A DNA stretch of 64,000 nt from Hymenobacter sp. IS2118 (GCF_000715495.1 NZ_JNLX01000183.1:25575-89574); one strand, 5' to 3'; shown: positions 8,757 through 19,490, numbered from the stretch's first letter. The notes: generated by a model from the sequence alone, not told the origin. Numbers and translations: made by a program.

Positions 8757-11700
8757 ATGAATTCAACCTTACCGAATGTGCCCAGGGCCCACGCGCCATT
8801 CTGCGTGCCGGTTCCCTTGCTTGGCCGGATAGCCGGGGTGCTGGGCAAGCGGCCGCTGCTGCTGCTGCTCACGTTGTGGCTGCTGGCCAGTGGCCAGGCG
8901 TTTGCGGCCCGCACCCTGACCACGAGCCTGGCCGCTAACCCCACCAGCATCGGGCCGGGCGGCAGCGTCACGCTCACCGGCACGGTTGTGCATAGCGCCA
9001 ACGGTGGGGATAATAACACGAATATAACGGGGCTGGCCCGTCGTCTGACCTTGCCTGCGGGCCTGACCATTACCAGCGTCACGTCGGCCAGCATGGGTAC
9101 GGCATACACGTATGATTCCGGCACCGGGGCGTTTGCCTTTACGGGCACCAACAACTTAGCCGAGGGTACTTACACCTACGCCATCACCTTCACCATCGGG
9201 GCCGGCCAAGCGACGTTCGTGGCCACGGCCTTCGCGCGGGCCACCAACACCACCACTCCGGCAGCCAACACCGATACAAGTGGCTCGGCTGAGGTGACCG
9301 TGACGCAGGCCAGCCCGTTTCTGGGCATTTCCCTAACCTCGTCGGCCAACCCGGTGAACGCCGGCAGCGCCCTGACGCTGACGGTAAACATCAGCAACAC
9401 GGGCTCGGGCACAACGACGGCCACGTCCGTGGTGCGCACCGTAACCGGCCTGCCCACCGGCCTGACTGGGGTCACGTTTGGTGGCGCGGGCGCCGCTAAT
9501 GCTACCTATAGCGCCGGCACGGTGTCGTTCACGGGCGGGCCCTACAGCCTGGCCCAAGGCGGCAACAGCCTCAACTTTACTATTTCCTTCACCGCGCCCG
9601 GCGCGCCAGCCTCGTTTACGCCGGTGGCCACCGTCTCGGCCACCAACGCCACCAACCCCGGCCAGTCGGCCACGGCCAGCCTGACACAGGCCATTACGCC
9701 GATAGCTGATGTAACCACCACGCTCAGCGGCCCCACCACGCGTACCAATTCCCAGACCAGCACGTTCACGGTAACGTTCACCAACAACGGTCCTAGTACG
9801 GCGGCCGGCGTGACGCGCACCGTGACGCTGCCCGCTAACGTTAGCGGCGTCTCGGCCCCAAGCAGCACGGCAACAACGGCTACCACCATCACCTACGCGC
9901 CCAGCGGCGGCACGATGACCAGCGGCCAGAGCGACTCGTTCACCTTCTCGTACGTGACCCCGGCCACGGGCGCAAGCATTAGCACGGTCAGCAGCATCGC
10001 GACGACCACCTCGCAGGGAACGGGAACAGCGCCCAACTCGGCCACGGTGACGACTGCCCTGACGGCGGCGGCCGATGTGGCAACCACCCTTAGCGGCCCC
10101 ACTACGGCCCCGGCGGGCAGTTTTGCATCCTATATCATTACGGCCACCAACGGAAGCAGCATCGCGGCTGCGGGGGCGGTGCTGCGGGTTCAGCTGCCGG
10201 TTGGTCAGTCAGGGGTTAGCGCCTCTAACGATGGCGTGTACACGAGCACGAACGGCCAAGTAACGTTTCCGGCCGTAGACATTGCCAGCGGCGGCAGTGT
10301 TTCTTATTTGGTGCGGGTGCTTATGCCTGCCTCCGGCTCCGTTACGGCCACGGCCTCCAGCACGGCTACCACCGCCGACAACAACGCGGCCAATAACAAT
10401 GGTACCGCAACAGCAGCCAACGTCACCACCACCATCACGCAGCAGGCCGATGTAGCCGCTTCCATAAACGGACCTTCGGCCGTGTTAGCGGGTTCGACCG
10501 TCACGTACTCGGCCCTGTTCACGAACTACGGTCCGAGCACTGCCACGGGCGTGGCCACGCAGCTGCAACTCACCGCCAACCTCAGCGGCGTGGTGGTGTC
10601 CAGCGGTAACTATAATGCCGGGTCGGGTTTGGTTACGTTCACAGCGCCGAGTGGCGGCATTTTGGCTTCGGGCGGTTCGGCCACCTACACCGTGCGGTTT
10701 ACGGCGCCTGCCAGCGGCAGCGTCACGGGCACCGTGTCTTCCACATCTACCACAGCCAACGGCGACCCTATTGCCGCCAATAACAACGGCACGGCACCCA
10801 GCTCTACGGTATCATCGCTTATTCTGACCACTACGCCGAGCCTGCAGTGCGCTAATCCTGGCGGTGCGGGTTCCTTGACGGCCACGGGCACGACTATCTT
10901 CAATACCTACTACCCTGGCACCGCGAATGCGGCCACCGGCCAGAAAGTAGTGACGGTGGGCACGGCCGCTCCCACTGGAGCCACGGCCTTAGCCGCCAAT
11001 GATTTGGTGATGCTGATTCAAGTTCAGGGGGCGAATATCACAAGCACCAACGGTGATAGCTACGGTGACGGTTACGCCGGAGACCCTGGCAACGGTTATC
11101 TCAGCTCTAACCTCACGGCTGGCCAGTACGAGTACGCGGTGGTCGCGTCGGTTTCGGGTAGCACGGTTACCCTCCAGAACAATCTGGTTAATAGCTACGA
11201 GTTTGCCAACAACGCGGGCGGCACCACGGCCGGGCAGCGGCGCTTCCAGGTGGTGCGGGTGACCCAGTACCAAAACCTTACCCTCTCCGCCAACGTCACC
11301 AACGTTCCCCGCTGGAACGGGTCGACGGGCGGCATTCTCGTTCTTGACGTGGCCGGCCAGTTCAATATGGCCGGTTTTACCATTAACCTGAGCGGAAAAG
11401 GCTTCCGCGGCGGCGCTGGCCGCAGGCTGAACGCCCCCAGCGGCACAGCCAACGGCACCGACTACGTGACCACGGCCCCCGCTGATGCCACGACTCTTAC
11501 AGGGCGAAATGCTTCGAAAGGGGAGGGCATTGCCGGTACGCCGCGCTTCGTCAACGATAACGGGACGCAGGTTGATAACACGGTGGAGGGCTACCCCGCC
11601 GGCAGCTTTGCCCGCGGCGCGCCCGGCAACGCCGGCGGCGGCGGCACCGACTCCAACCCCGCTGCCAACGACCAGAACACCGGCGGCGGCGGCGGCTCAA

Positions 11701-14700
11701 ACGCCGGCACCGGCGGCCAGGGCGGCAACGGCTGGAACTCCAACCTGCCCTACGGTGGCCAGGGCGGCGCTCCCTTCACGCAGTCGGCGCCCTCGCGCCT
11801 GATTATGGGCGGTGGCGGCGGCGCCGGCACCACCAACGACGGCACCGGTACCCTGGGCGGCTTTTCCAGCAGCGGCGCGGCCGGCGGCGGCATTGTCATG
11901 ATTCGGACCTCTACGGTATCGGCCAACACCGGCACCATCAACGTGGATGGGGCCGACATGACCTATGTGCCAGCCAACGACGGCTCGGGTGGCGGGGGCG
12001 CTGGTGGCAGCGTGCTCTTTATCGCTAACAACAGCCTATCGGCCATTACCATCACGGCGCGGGGCGGCAGAGGCGGTAGCAATACCGGGGATACGTCCCC
12101 CCACGGCCCCGGTGGCGGTGGCTCGGGCGGTCTGGCCTTTACTTCTTCTGCTACTAGTATCTCATCTTCCTTCAGTGGGGGGGGCAATGGTTCTACTTTC
12201 GGCAGCATTGCTTATGGTTCCACCGTGGGCACGACCTCGACGCCGCCGTTCCGCAGCAACGTGCAGGTGTCCGAAACGCCCCTGATTCAAGCCTCTGCCA
12301 ACTGCGTGGCCGATGTGACGACCACCCTCACCGGGCCCAGCATCATACCGGTGAATAGCCCCTCGGGCTTGTACACGGTAACGTATACTAATAACGGGCT
12401 GGGCGCCGCTGCCAACGTAACGCGCACGGTGACCCTGCCCACCGGGGCCACTTTGTCGACCGAGCAGCTGGCGGCCATTACGGCCCAGGGCGGTTCGGTT
12501 ACGGGCCTCGTCATCAACTTCGGAACGCTGGTATCGCAAGTGAATGGCGGCACGGCCACCTTCACCTTCAGCTTTACCACCCCGACTAGCCCCACCGCCA
12601 GCGGTGTCACCCTGCCGCTGACCAGCAATACCTCGACATCGACCAACCAGGGCAGCAACGTAGCGCCAAACTCCGCTACCATCAACCTGACCGTGGCCTT
12701 TATTGCCGACGTGGCGACGAGCATCACGCCCACACCTTCGCCAGTGAACGCCGGCGGGGCTCTGAGCTTTGCCGTGATCTACACCAACATCGGACCAAAT
12801 GCCGCCGACGGCTACACCCGGACCCTGCAACTGACGGCCGGCCTTGGCGCCGCAAACGTGACCTTTGCCAACTTGCCCACAGGGGTTACGGCTACGTACA
12901 ATAACACAAACGGCACGGTGACCTTTACGGGTACTCCAACGTCGCTGGCCAGCGGGGCCAACCAGAACCTGACGGTGAACATTGCCAGCGTGCCGGCCTC
13001 TTTCGCGTCCGTCACGGCGTCGTCAACGACCAGCACCACGACCTTGGAGAACGGAGCAACGGCCAATAACACGGCCAGCCTCACCGTACCAGTGACGCCG
13101 ATTGCCGACGTAACCACAACAATAGCCGGCCCGGTGAACTTGGTGCCGGGTCTGCCTTCGGGCACTTACACGGCGGCTTTCACCAACAACGGCCCGAGCA
13201 GCGCCGCTACCGTAACCCAGCAAGTGACCTTGCCGGCCGGCGCAACCAACGTCTTCGTGAACGGTGTGGCTTACACGCCGGTAAATGGGGTGATTGACTT
13301 CGGCACGGCGGCTACCCTGGCTGCTGGCGCTACCAACACGTTCAATTTTAGCTTCACGGCGCCGGCTACGCCCGGTTCGGTGGACCTGGTGAGCAACGTG
13401 AGCACCACGACGAGTGAAGGCGATAATTTGGCTCCGAACTCCGCCACCCTCACCGTTACGGTATTGAGCACGGCCGATGTCGTGGCCACCATCGCACCCG
13501 CCGCCACTACGGTTACGGCCGGGCAAACGGGGACGTTCAACGTTACTTTCAGCAACAACGGCCCGGCCGATGCGGCCACCGTAGTATCGCGTGTGCAGCT
13601 GCCGGCCGGGCTTCTGGGCGTGACGGTATCGGGCGGCGGGACTTACAACGTTGCAACTGGTCTGGTGACCTATCCCAACAGCAACCCGCTGGCAAGTGGC
13701 GCCAGCGTCGCTTCAGTTATCATGTTCACGGCGCCCACTACCAGCCCCGTAACGGCTACCGCCAGCATCAGCACCGCCACCAGCGAAGGCGGCAAAAAAG
13801 CCAACAACGTGGCCAACGCGCTGATTAACATTACCCCCACGTTTGATGTGACGACGCTTATCACCGGCCCCGCCTCTACGGCGGTGGGTGTGCAAACCAC
13901 GTTCAGCATCGCCACTATTAACAACGGTCCTTCGGCGGCGCCGAGCGTGGTGCAGGTGGTAACGGGCTTGCCCATCAACCTGACGAATGTGTACGTGTCG
14001 AACGGCGGTATTTATAACGCCGCCGCCGGCACCGTGACCTTCCCCGGTCTGGGTACGCTGGCCAATGCGGCCCGCGTGGACAACACCATCAGCTTCACTC
14101 CAGCCACGGTTTCGGCAGCTGGTTTCACGGCTACGGCCACGGTAACGGCCAATGGCAACAACGCGAACGATTCCAATCTCGCCAACAATTCGGTGCCCGC
14201 TACCACGATGGTAGTGAATCCCGCTCCCGCGGCTTCGACCAACGCCAACCTCTACACGCTGATTTCGGCCCCGGTCGAAAACGTGCTGCCGGGTGCCAGC
14301 GCGACGTTCACCGTCACCACCGGCAACAACGGCCCTGGTGAGGCTAAAGTGGTAGTCCAGCTTGTGACCCTGCCCGCCGGCCTGACCGGCGTGGTGGTGA
14401 AAAACAACCTCGGCACGGTGCTGCCGGCCGCTTACAACGCAGTAACTGGCGTCGTCACCTTCCCATCGGTAGCCAGCCTGCTGAGCAGCAATAGTGTTCA
14501 GTACACCATCGACCTCGTTGCTCCGGCTACGGGCGTTATCGCGGCGGTTGCCACGGTTTCGGCGGCCACAGCCGATGCCATGCCGTCGAACAACATTGCC
14601 ACGGCCGACGTGACCGTGACGCCGGTAACCGACGTGGCCGTGCGCCTGACCGGCCCGAACAACGCCCCGGCTGGTTCGGTCGCTACCTACAGCGTGACGA

Positions 14701-17387
14701 CGACCAACAACGGTCCCGCCCCGGCAACCGGCGTAGCTACTGTGGTTTCCATCCCGGCCGGTCTGACCGGCGTGGTCGTATCGGGTGGTGGTTTGTACAA
14801 TACCGCTACCGGCGTCGTGACCTTCCCGGCCAGCGCGGTGCTGCTCAACGGCGCCAGCGTGGCCAATACCATTCAGTACCGCACGCCCAACATCGGCACG
14901 TTCACCAACGTAGCCTCGGTTACCTCGACCACCACGGACAACGTAGCGGCTAACAATACCGCTACCGTAATCACCGTAGTGGAAGGAATCGCCGACGTGA
15001 CGGTGGCCATCAGTGGCCCCGCGACGGTGACGGCGGGCGGCCAGGTGCAGTACGTGGTGTCCAGTTTCAACAACGGCCCGGAGACTGCAAGTAATTCGCA
15101 GGTGCGGGTGCAGCTGCCAACGGGACTGAATGTGACACTTACGGGGGGCGGTACTTATGATACGACCACGGGCCTTGTGTTATTCAATAACATTAACAGC
15201 CAAGCAGCCGGTTTGGACGGAGCAGTGAGCTACGCCATTCGCTTCGATGCCCCGGCTTCGCTGACGAATCTGTATGCGGTGGCTTCCATCAAAACCGATA
15301 CGGAGGAAAGAAGCTACGCTAACAACTCCGCCAGCGTGCTGACCACGGTGCAGCCAGCTGTGGCGGGCTCCGTTAACCTGCGCACTACGGTGGTGCAGTC
15401 CCCAATCCCGGTAGTAGCCGGTGATGACCTCACGCTCACGGTAAGCACCATCAACCTAAGCGGCACTGCTGGCACCAACGTGGTGCAGCGCGTGGTGCTG
15501 GAAGCCGGCCAGACGGTGAAATTCATCACCAACGGCGGTACCTACGACGCCCTCACCGGCGTGGTGACGTTCCCCACTTTGGCCACGCTGCCCGGCAATA
15601 CGGCAGTGGAAAACACCATCGTGCTGGTAACTCCCGGCGCTGATGCATTGACAGTTCGGGCCTTGGTAGCCGGCGACCAGGTTGACCCGAATTTGGGAAA
15701 TAATATCGCTAACCTCAACATCGACATCACGGTGGCTACCGACATCACCACTACGGTGAGCGGTCCCGCGTTCGCGCAGCCCGGTGAGGTGGTTACCTAC
15801 TCGGTGGTAGCCCTGAACAACGGCCCGTCTTCGGCCACCGGCGTAAGACAGACGGTGACGCTGCCGGCAGGTGCTACCAATATTTCGAACCCTGGTGGCT
15901 CACGTTCCGGAAACGTAGTTAGCTACAACTTAGGAACCCTGGTTGCGGGTGCTGATGGCCAACGGGTCAACACCATCACCTTCACTGTTCCGGCCTTTGG
16001 TACTTCCTACGATGTGACATCCAACGTAACCACGACGCGCACGCAGACCGCTGCGGGCCAGACCAACGACGACGCCACGTTCACTACCTTCAAGCGGAAC
16101 ATTGCGCCCGTAGCCAACGCGGTAACTAACGTGCTGTTCGGCCCCGAGGGCAATACCGCCAGCGCCCAGACTATCTCCCCGCTGAGTGGTACCGACGCGG
16201 ACGGCAACGCGACCATCGTCTCGTACGCCATCACGACCATTCCTCCCGCCGCCCAGGGCGTGTTGAGCTTGGACGGCAACGACGTATTGGTGAACCAGGT
16301 GATTGAGGTGGCCGACATTGCCAACCTGAAGTTTGACCCGGCCGACAGCTTCGTTGGCAATGCTTTCTTTACCTACACGGTGCTGGACAATGCCGGCGCC
16401 ACGTCGGCTCCGGCCATCTACACCATCCCGGTGGGCCAGGACCTCGACGTGACGTATAAGGCAACTCCCATGAAGGGCGGTGCCAATCCGTACCAGAACG
16501 GTGACGTTGTTGCCTACGGCATCGACCCGAACACGGCCACTTACAACACCGCCGGCAACCTCTACAATGCCGATGGCACGTTTGCTACCGGTACGGTAAA
16601 CAACGGCATCCGCTTCGGCAAAGTGAGCGCCGCCGATTCGACGCTGCTCGCCACGGTGGGCATCCGCTACACCTCGGGCACGGGCCTGTTCACGGTGATA
16701 GACCGCAACCTGCTGCCCATCAACGGCCGCAACATCCTGGTCACCATTACTACCGTGGACCTGTTCGGTGGCATCAGCGTGGTTCCCTTCAACATTGCGC
16801 TGGGCAACGCGCCCCTGCCAGTGGAGTTGGTTGCCTTCACGGCCCAGGCTGTGAAAAACGTGGACGCCCAGTTGAACTGGCGCACCGCTTCGGAGCTGAA
16901 CAACGCCTTCTTCGATGTGGAGCGCAGCTTGAATGGCAAGGACTTCGTGAAGTTCGGACAGGTAGCAGGCCAGGGCACTACGTCTAGTGCCACCTCCTAC
17001 GCCCTAACCGACGCGGGTATAGGCTCGAAAGCTTCGGGCCTGGTGTACTACCGCCTGCGTCAGGTGGATGTGGACGGTACGGCTACGTACTCGCCGGTTC
17101 GCACGGTGGCTTTCACCAAGAACGCCGCGATTGTGCCCGCCATCAGCCTGTTCCCGAACCCGGCTACCGCCGATACCAAGCTTGACCTGAGCCAGCTCCC
17201 CGCCGGCACCTACCAGGTGAGCATCCTCGACGCCACCGGCCGCGTGGTAATCAGCAGCACCCTCAACGCGGGCCTGGCCCACGTGCTGGAGCTGAAGACC
17301 ATCGCCAGCGGCACCTACACGGTGCTGGTGCGTGGCCAGAACGGCGGCCAGGTTGTGAACCTGACCAAGCGTTTGATTAAGGAGTAA
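8757..17387 (+). CDS. Giant DUF11-repeat surface protein with T9SS sorting domain
   Basis: The product is a 2876-aa secreted protein. A signal peptide (hydrophobic LLLLLTLWLLASGQAFA) ends near residue 50. About 15 DUF11-type Ig-like repeats follow, each about 125-150 residues and typically opening ADVTTTLSGP and containing TNNGPS. After repeat 5 the array is broken by a different module (about residues 698-1181), which contains a beta-rich part and a Gly-rich stretch (about 880-1145) full of GGGGG and GGxGG. Repeats resume until about 2450. A cadherin-like segment then carries LSGTDADGN, followed by a T9SS-associated module with PLPVELVAFTA (near 2685). A type A C-terminal sorting domain starts at LFPNPAT (near 2795) and ends KRLIKE. 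The protein is probably exported by T9SS and attached to the cell surface as an adhesin. It stands alone between two terminators. Confidence 0.92.
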   Translation: MNSTLPNVPRAHAPFCVPVPLLGRIAGVLGKRPLLLLLTLWLLASGQAFAARTLTTSLAANPTSIGPGGSVTLTGTVVHSANGGDNNTNITGLARRLTLPAGLTITSVTSASMGTAYTYDSGTGAFAFTGTNNLAEGTYTYAITFTIGAGQATFVATAFARATNTTTPAANTDTSGSAEVTVTQASPFLGISLTSSANPVNAGSALTLTVNISNTGSGTTTATSVVRTVTGLPTGLTGVTFGGAGAANATYSAGTVSFTGGPYSLAQGGNSLNFTISFTAPGAPASFTPVATVSATNATNPGQSATASLTQAITPIADVTTTLSGPTTRTNSQTSTFTVTFTNNGPSTAAGVTRTVTLPANVSGVSAPSSTATTATTITYAPSGGTMTSGQSDSFTFSYVTPATGASISTVSSIATTTSQGTGTAPNSATVTTALTAAADVATTLSGPTTAPAGSFASYIITATNGSSIAAAGAVLRVQLPVGQSGVSASNDGVYTSTNGQVTFPAVDIASGGSVSYLVRVLMPASGSVTATASSTATTADNNAANNNGTATAANVTTTITQQADVAASINGPSAVLAGSTVTYSALFTNYGPSTATGVATQLQLTANLSGVVVSSGNYNAGSGLVTFTAPSGGILASGGSATYTVRFTAPASGSVTGTVSSTSTTANGDPIAANNNGTAPSSTVSSLILTTTPSLQCANPGGAGSLTATGTTIFNTYYPGTANAATGQKVVTVGTAAPTGATALAANDLVMLIQVQGANITSTNGDSYGDGYAGDPGNGYLSSNLTAGQYEYAVVASVSGSTVTLQNNLVNSYEFANNAGGTTAGQRRFQVVRVTQYQNLTLSANVTNVPRWNGSTGGILVLDVAGQFNMAGFTINLSGKGFRGGAGRRLNAPSGTANGTDYVTTAPADATTLTGRNASKGEGIAGTPRFVNDNGTQVDNTVEGYPAGSFARGAPGNAGGGGTDSNPAANDQNTGGGGGSNAGTGGQGGNGWNSNLPYGGQGGAPFTQSAPSRLIMGGGGGAGTTNDGTGTLGGFSSSGAAGGGIVMIRTSTVSANTGTINVDGADMTYVPANDGSGGGGAGGSVLFIANNSLSAITITARGGRGGSNTGDTSPHGPGGGGSGGLAFTSSATSISSSFSGGGNGSTFGSIAYGSTVGTTSTPPFRSNVQVSETPLIQASANCVADVTTTLTGPSIIPVNSPSGLYTVTYTNNGLGAAANVTRTVTLPTGATLSTEQLAAITAQGGSVTGLVINFGTLVSQVNGGTATFTFSFTTPTSPTASGVTLPLTSNTSTSTNQGSNVAPNSATINLTVAFIADVATSITPTPSPVNAGGALSFAVIYTNIGPNAADGYTRTLQLTAGLGAANVTFANLPTGVTATYNNTNGTVTFTGTPTSLASGANQNLTVNIASVPASFASVTASSTTSTTTLENGATANNTASLTVPVTPIADVTTTIAGPVNLVPGLPSGTYTAAFTNNGPSSAATVTQQVTLPAGATNVFVNGVAYTPVNGVIDFGTAATLAAGATNTFNFSFTAPATPGSVDLVSNVSTTTSEGDNLAPNSATLTVTVLSTADVVATIAPAATTVTAGQTGTFNVTFSNNGPADAATVVSRVQLPAGLLGVTVSGGGTYNVATGLVTYPNSNPLASGASVASVIMFTAPTTSPVTATASISTATSEGGKKANNVANALINITPTFDVTTLITGPASTAVGVQTTFSIATINNGPSAAPSVVQVVTGLPINLTNVYVSNGGIYNAAAGTVTFPGLGTLANAARVDNTISFTPATVSAAGFTATATVTANGNNANDSNLANNSVPATTMVVNPAPAASTNANLYTLISAPVENVLPGASATFTVTTGNNGPGEAKVVVQLVTLPAGLTGVVVKNNLGTVLPAAYNAVTGVVTFPSVASLLSSNSVQYTIDLVAPATGVIAAVATVSAATADAMPSNNIATADVTVTPVTDVAVRLTGPNNAPAGSVATYSVTTTNNGPAPATGVATVVSIPAGLTGVVVSGGGLYNTATGVVTFPASAVLLNGASVANTIQYRTPNIGTFTNVASVTSTTTDNVAANNTATVITVVEGIADVTVAISGPATVTAGGQVQYVVSSFNNGPETASNSQVRVQLPTGLNVTLTGGGTYDTTTGLVLFNNINSQAAGLDGAVSYAIRFDAPASLTNLYAVASIKTDTEERSYANNSASVLTTVQPAVAGSVNLRTTVVQSPIPVVAGDDLTLTVSTINLSGTAGTNVVQRVVLEAGQTVKFITNGGTYDALTGVVTFPTLATLPGNTAVENTIVLVTPGADALTVRALVAGDQVDPNLGNNIANLNIDITVATDITTTVSGPAFAQPGEVVTYSVVALNNGPSSATGVRQTVTLPAGATNISNPGGSRSGNVVSYNLGTLVAGADGQRVNTITFTVPAFGTSYDVTSNVTTTRTQTAAGQTNDDATFTTFKRNIAPVANAVTNVLFGPEGNTASAQTISPLSGTDADGNATIVSYAITTIPPAAQGVLSLDGNDVLVNQVIEVADIANLKFDPADSFVGNAFFTYTVLDNAGATSAPAIYTIPVGQDLDVTYKATPMKGGANPYQNGDVVAYGIDPNTATYNTAGNLYNADGTFATGTVNNGIRFGKVSAADSTLLATVGIRYTSGTGLFTVIDRNLLPINGRNILVTITTVDLFGGISVVPFNIALGNAPLPVELVAFTAQAVKNVDAQLNWRTASELNNAFFDVERSLNGKDFVKFGQVAGQGTTSSATSYALTDAGIGSKASGLVYYRLRQVDVDGTATYSPVRTVAFTKNAAIVPAISLFPNPATADTKLDLSQLPAGTYQVSILDATGRVVISSTLNAGLAHVLELKTIASGTYTVLVRGQNGGQVVNLTKRLIKE

Positions 17388-17419
17388 GGCCCGCGGCCGA
17401 TGCGCCGCGTGTATCCTGC

Positions 17420-17452
17420 AAAAAGCCCTTCCCTCGCCGGGAAGGGCTTTTT
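17420..17452. terminator. Rho-independent terminator after the giant DUF11 gene
   Basis: The stem AAAAAGCCCTTCCC/GGGAAGGGCTTTTT has arms 17420-17433 and 17439-17452 and a 5-nt loop, followed by one more T. It lies 33 nt after the stop codon. Confidence 0.85.
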
Positions 17453-17567
17453 TGTGCGCTAATCAGGATGTCACAAGCATCCCTGAATTGCCCCGGCAAC
17501 AGGCCGCCGTAACCGCAGCGGCTTAGTTCGGGTTAAAGAGTGCTCATCCTTATCGATTGATTTTTTG

Positions 17568-18488
17568 ATGCAATACGATGTTCTCATTGTGGGCGCGGGC
17601 AGCGCCGGGCTTTCGGCGGCCCTCACACTGGGGCGCTGCCTGCGCCGCGTGCTGCTGGCCGATGGTGGCCCTCCGCGCAACGAGTCTTCGCCCGGCGTGC
17701 ACGGTTTTTTAACCCGCGACGGCATCCGGCCCGCCGAGCTGCTGCGGCTGGGGCACGAACAGCTTCGGCCCTACGATTCGGTGGAAGTGCAGTGCTTGGA
17801 AATCAAGCGTATTACGCGGGAGGGGAGGGGGTTTCGGGCCACCGGTGTGGGAACTGCCGACGATGCCCCGCACACCATTTGGGCGCGGCGGGTACTGCTG
17901 GCTACCGGCGTGGCCGACATTCTGCCGCCGCTGCCAGGGTTTCGGGAGCTGTGGGGGCGCGGCGTGCTGCACTGTCCGTACTGCCACGGCTGGGAAGTGC
18001 GGGGCCAACCGCTGGCCGTGTACGGGCAGGGCCGCACCGTCACGGGCCTGGCCCTGCTGGTGAGCCGCTGGAGCGCCGACGTGGTGGTGCTCACCGATGG
18101 CGCGGGCCACCTCACGCCCAACGCCCGCCGCCGGCTGCGACGCCACAAAATCCAGATTCGGGAAGAGCGGATTTCCCGTTTGGTGGGCTCGGCAGCGAAT
18201 GATTTGCAGCACGTCGAATTTGCTGATGGCAGCCGACTAGCGCGTGTTGCGCTGTTTTTGCATGCGCCCCAGCACCAGCGTAGCGCCTTGGCCGAGATGC
18301 TGGAAGCGCGCCACACCAGTAAAGGCGCGGTGTGGGTCAACTCGGAGCTGGAAACGTCCATTCGGGGCCTCTACGCGGCGGGCGACACCACGCCCGGCAC
18401 CCAGCAGGCCCTGCTAGCCGCCGCCGCGGGCAACAAAGCTGCCATTTGCATCAACGAAAGCCTGACGCGGGAGGAATGCCCGCGGTAA
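17568..18488 (+). CDS. NAD(P)/FAD-dependent oxidoreductase, thioredoxin reductase-like
   Basis: The protein (306 aa) has the two-dinucleotide-fold layout of the thioredoxin reductase family. The FAD motif VGAGSAGLSAAL is at the N-terminus. A redox-type CPYCHGWE motif (Cys136, Cys139) lies in the middle, then a second nucleotide-binding segment (YGQGRTVTGLALL) and the FAD-closing GLYAAGDTTPG near the C-terminus. The second motif is less canonical than GxGxxG/A. Many Bacteroidota carry this type with unknown partners, so the electron acceptor cannot be stated. ATG 17568 was chosen because it begins two codons before the dinucleotide fold. No thioredoxin gene is adjacent. Confidence 0.85.
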   Translation: MQYDVLIVGAGSAGLSAALTLGRCLRRVLLADGGPPRNESSPGVHGFLTRDGIRPAELLRLGHEQLRPYDSVEVQCLEIKRITREGRGFRATGVGTADDAPHTIWARRVLLATGVADILPPLPGFRELWGRGVLHCPYCHGWEVRGQPLAVYGQGRTVTGLALLVSRWSADVVVLTDGAGHLTPNARRRLRRHKIQIREERISRLVGSAANDLQHVEFADGSRLARVALFLHAPQHQRSALAEMLEARHTSKGAVWVNSELETSIRGLYAAGDTTPGTQQALLAAAAGNKAAICINESLTREECPR

Positions 18489-18556
18489 GTAATGAGCCAT
18501 TAGCTTTTAGCTGCTAGCCGTTAGCTCTTATCCTTGCAGGACTCACGCAGTTAGCC

Positions 18557-18691
18557 GCTGGCGCGCGTTTCCGACGCGTTGCCTACTGGATTGGCGTTTC
18601 TAAACGCCGCCGTTCGCACCGTCTGGTCTCATTGGTCCCGCGCGTCAGAGACGCGAAACCAGTAGGCCACGCGTCGGAAACGCGCGCCAGC
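18557..18691. repeat. Cloverleaf-like inverted repeat element
   Basis: Outer arms 18557-18589 and 18659-18691 are inverted repeats of 33 bp with one mismatch. Two smaller hairpins lie inside: GGCGTTT/AAACGCC (18593-18599, 18602-18608) and CGCGTC/GACGCG (18641-18646, 18650-18655). Folded, this gives a stem with two side arms. There is no ORF. It resembles a REP/MITE-type intergenic element. Confidence 0.75.
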
Positions 18692-18733
18692 AACTGAGTG
18701 CATAAGTCCTCCCTTAAATAACCCACCTAAAGC

Positions 18734-19444
18734 ATGACTACTTTCCTCGCGTTACACTACTGGGCCGGTTCGGGCCGCGAATACGAAGCTGTGCGGGCGC
18801 TATTGCCGGCTACCGCGCGGCTGCTGGCGCCCGATTTGCCAGGCTTCGGAGGCCAGGCCGTTCCGAAGGGATTTGACTTTTCGGTGGCGCACTATGCCGA
18901 CTGGCTGGGCGCTTTCATCGCCCACAACGAGCTGACCAGCTTCACGCTGCTGGGCCACAGCATGGGTGGTAAAATAGCCATGGCCCTGGCGGCCCGACGG
19001 CCGGCCGGCCTGCGGCGGCTGCTACTGCTGTCGCCCTCGCCCCCCACGCCCGAACCCATTACCGATGCGGACCGGGCCGCGGCGCTGGCGGCCTACGGCC
19101 AACCAGTAGCAGCCGAAAAAACCTTCCGCAACATTACCGAAAAACCCCTGCCTGCGGACTTGCACCGGTTGGTGGTAGCCGACAACCTGCGCACGACCCG
19201 CCCTGCCTGGGATGCCTGGCTGAGCCACGGCTCCCGCGAAGATATTTCGGGCCTTATGTCCGGGATAGAAGTGCCGTGCACTGTGCTGGTGGGTGCCCAC
19301 GACCGTGCCATTACCGCAGCCACCCAGCGGCAGCATACGCTGCCCTGGCTGCCCGCCAACACGCGCCTGCACGTAGAATCAGCCACCGGGCACCTGTTGC
19401 CGCTCGAAGTGCCAGCCGTGGTGGCCGACCTGGCCTTGCAGTAG
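18734..19444 (+). CDS. Alpha/beta-fold hydrolase
   Basis: The protein is a 236-aa soluble hydrolase. The nucleophile elbow LLGHSMGGK places the catalytic Ser at residue 76. The probable catalytic His is in ATGHLLPLE near the C-terminus, with an acid in VGAHDRAI. There is no signal peptide, so it is cytoplasmic. The compact form resembles MhpC/BioH-like esterases, but nothing in the sequence or neighbours fixes a substrate. It is convergent with the S41 protease gene. Confidence 0.85.
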   Translation: MTTFLALHYWAGSGREYEAVRALLPATARLLAPDLPGFGGQAVPKGFDFSVAHYADWLGAFIAHNELTSFTLLGHSMGGKIAMALAARRPAGLRRLLLLSPSPPTPEPITDADRAAALAAYGQPVAAEKTFRNITEKPLPADLHRLVVADNLRTTRPAWDAWLSHGSREDISGLMSGIEVPCTVLVGAHDRAITAATQRQHTLPWLPANTRLHVESATGHLLPLEVPAVVADLALQ

Positions 19445-19490
19445 GGGGGATGTGAAGTGCTCGCGCCCAAGTAATCCTACTCAGTCTGGC

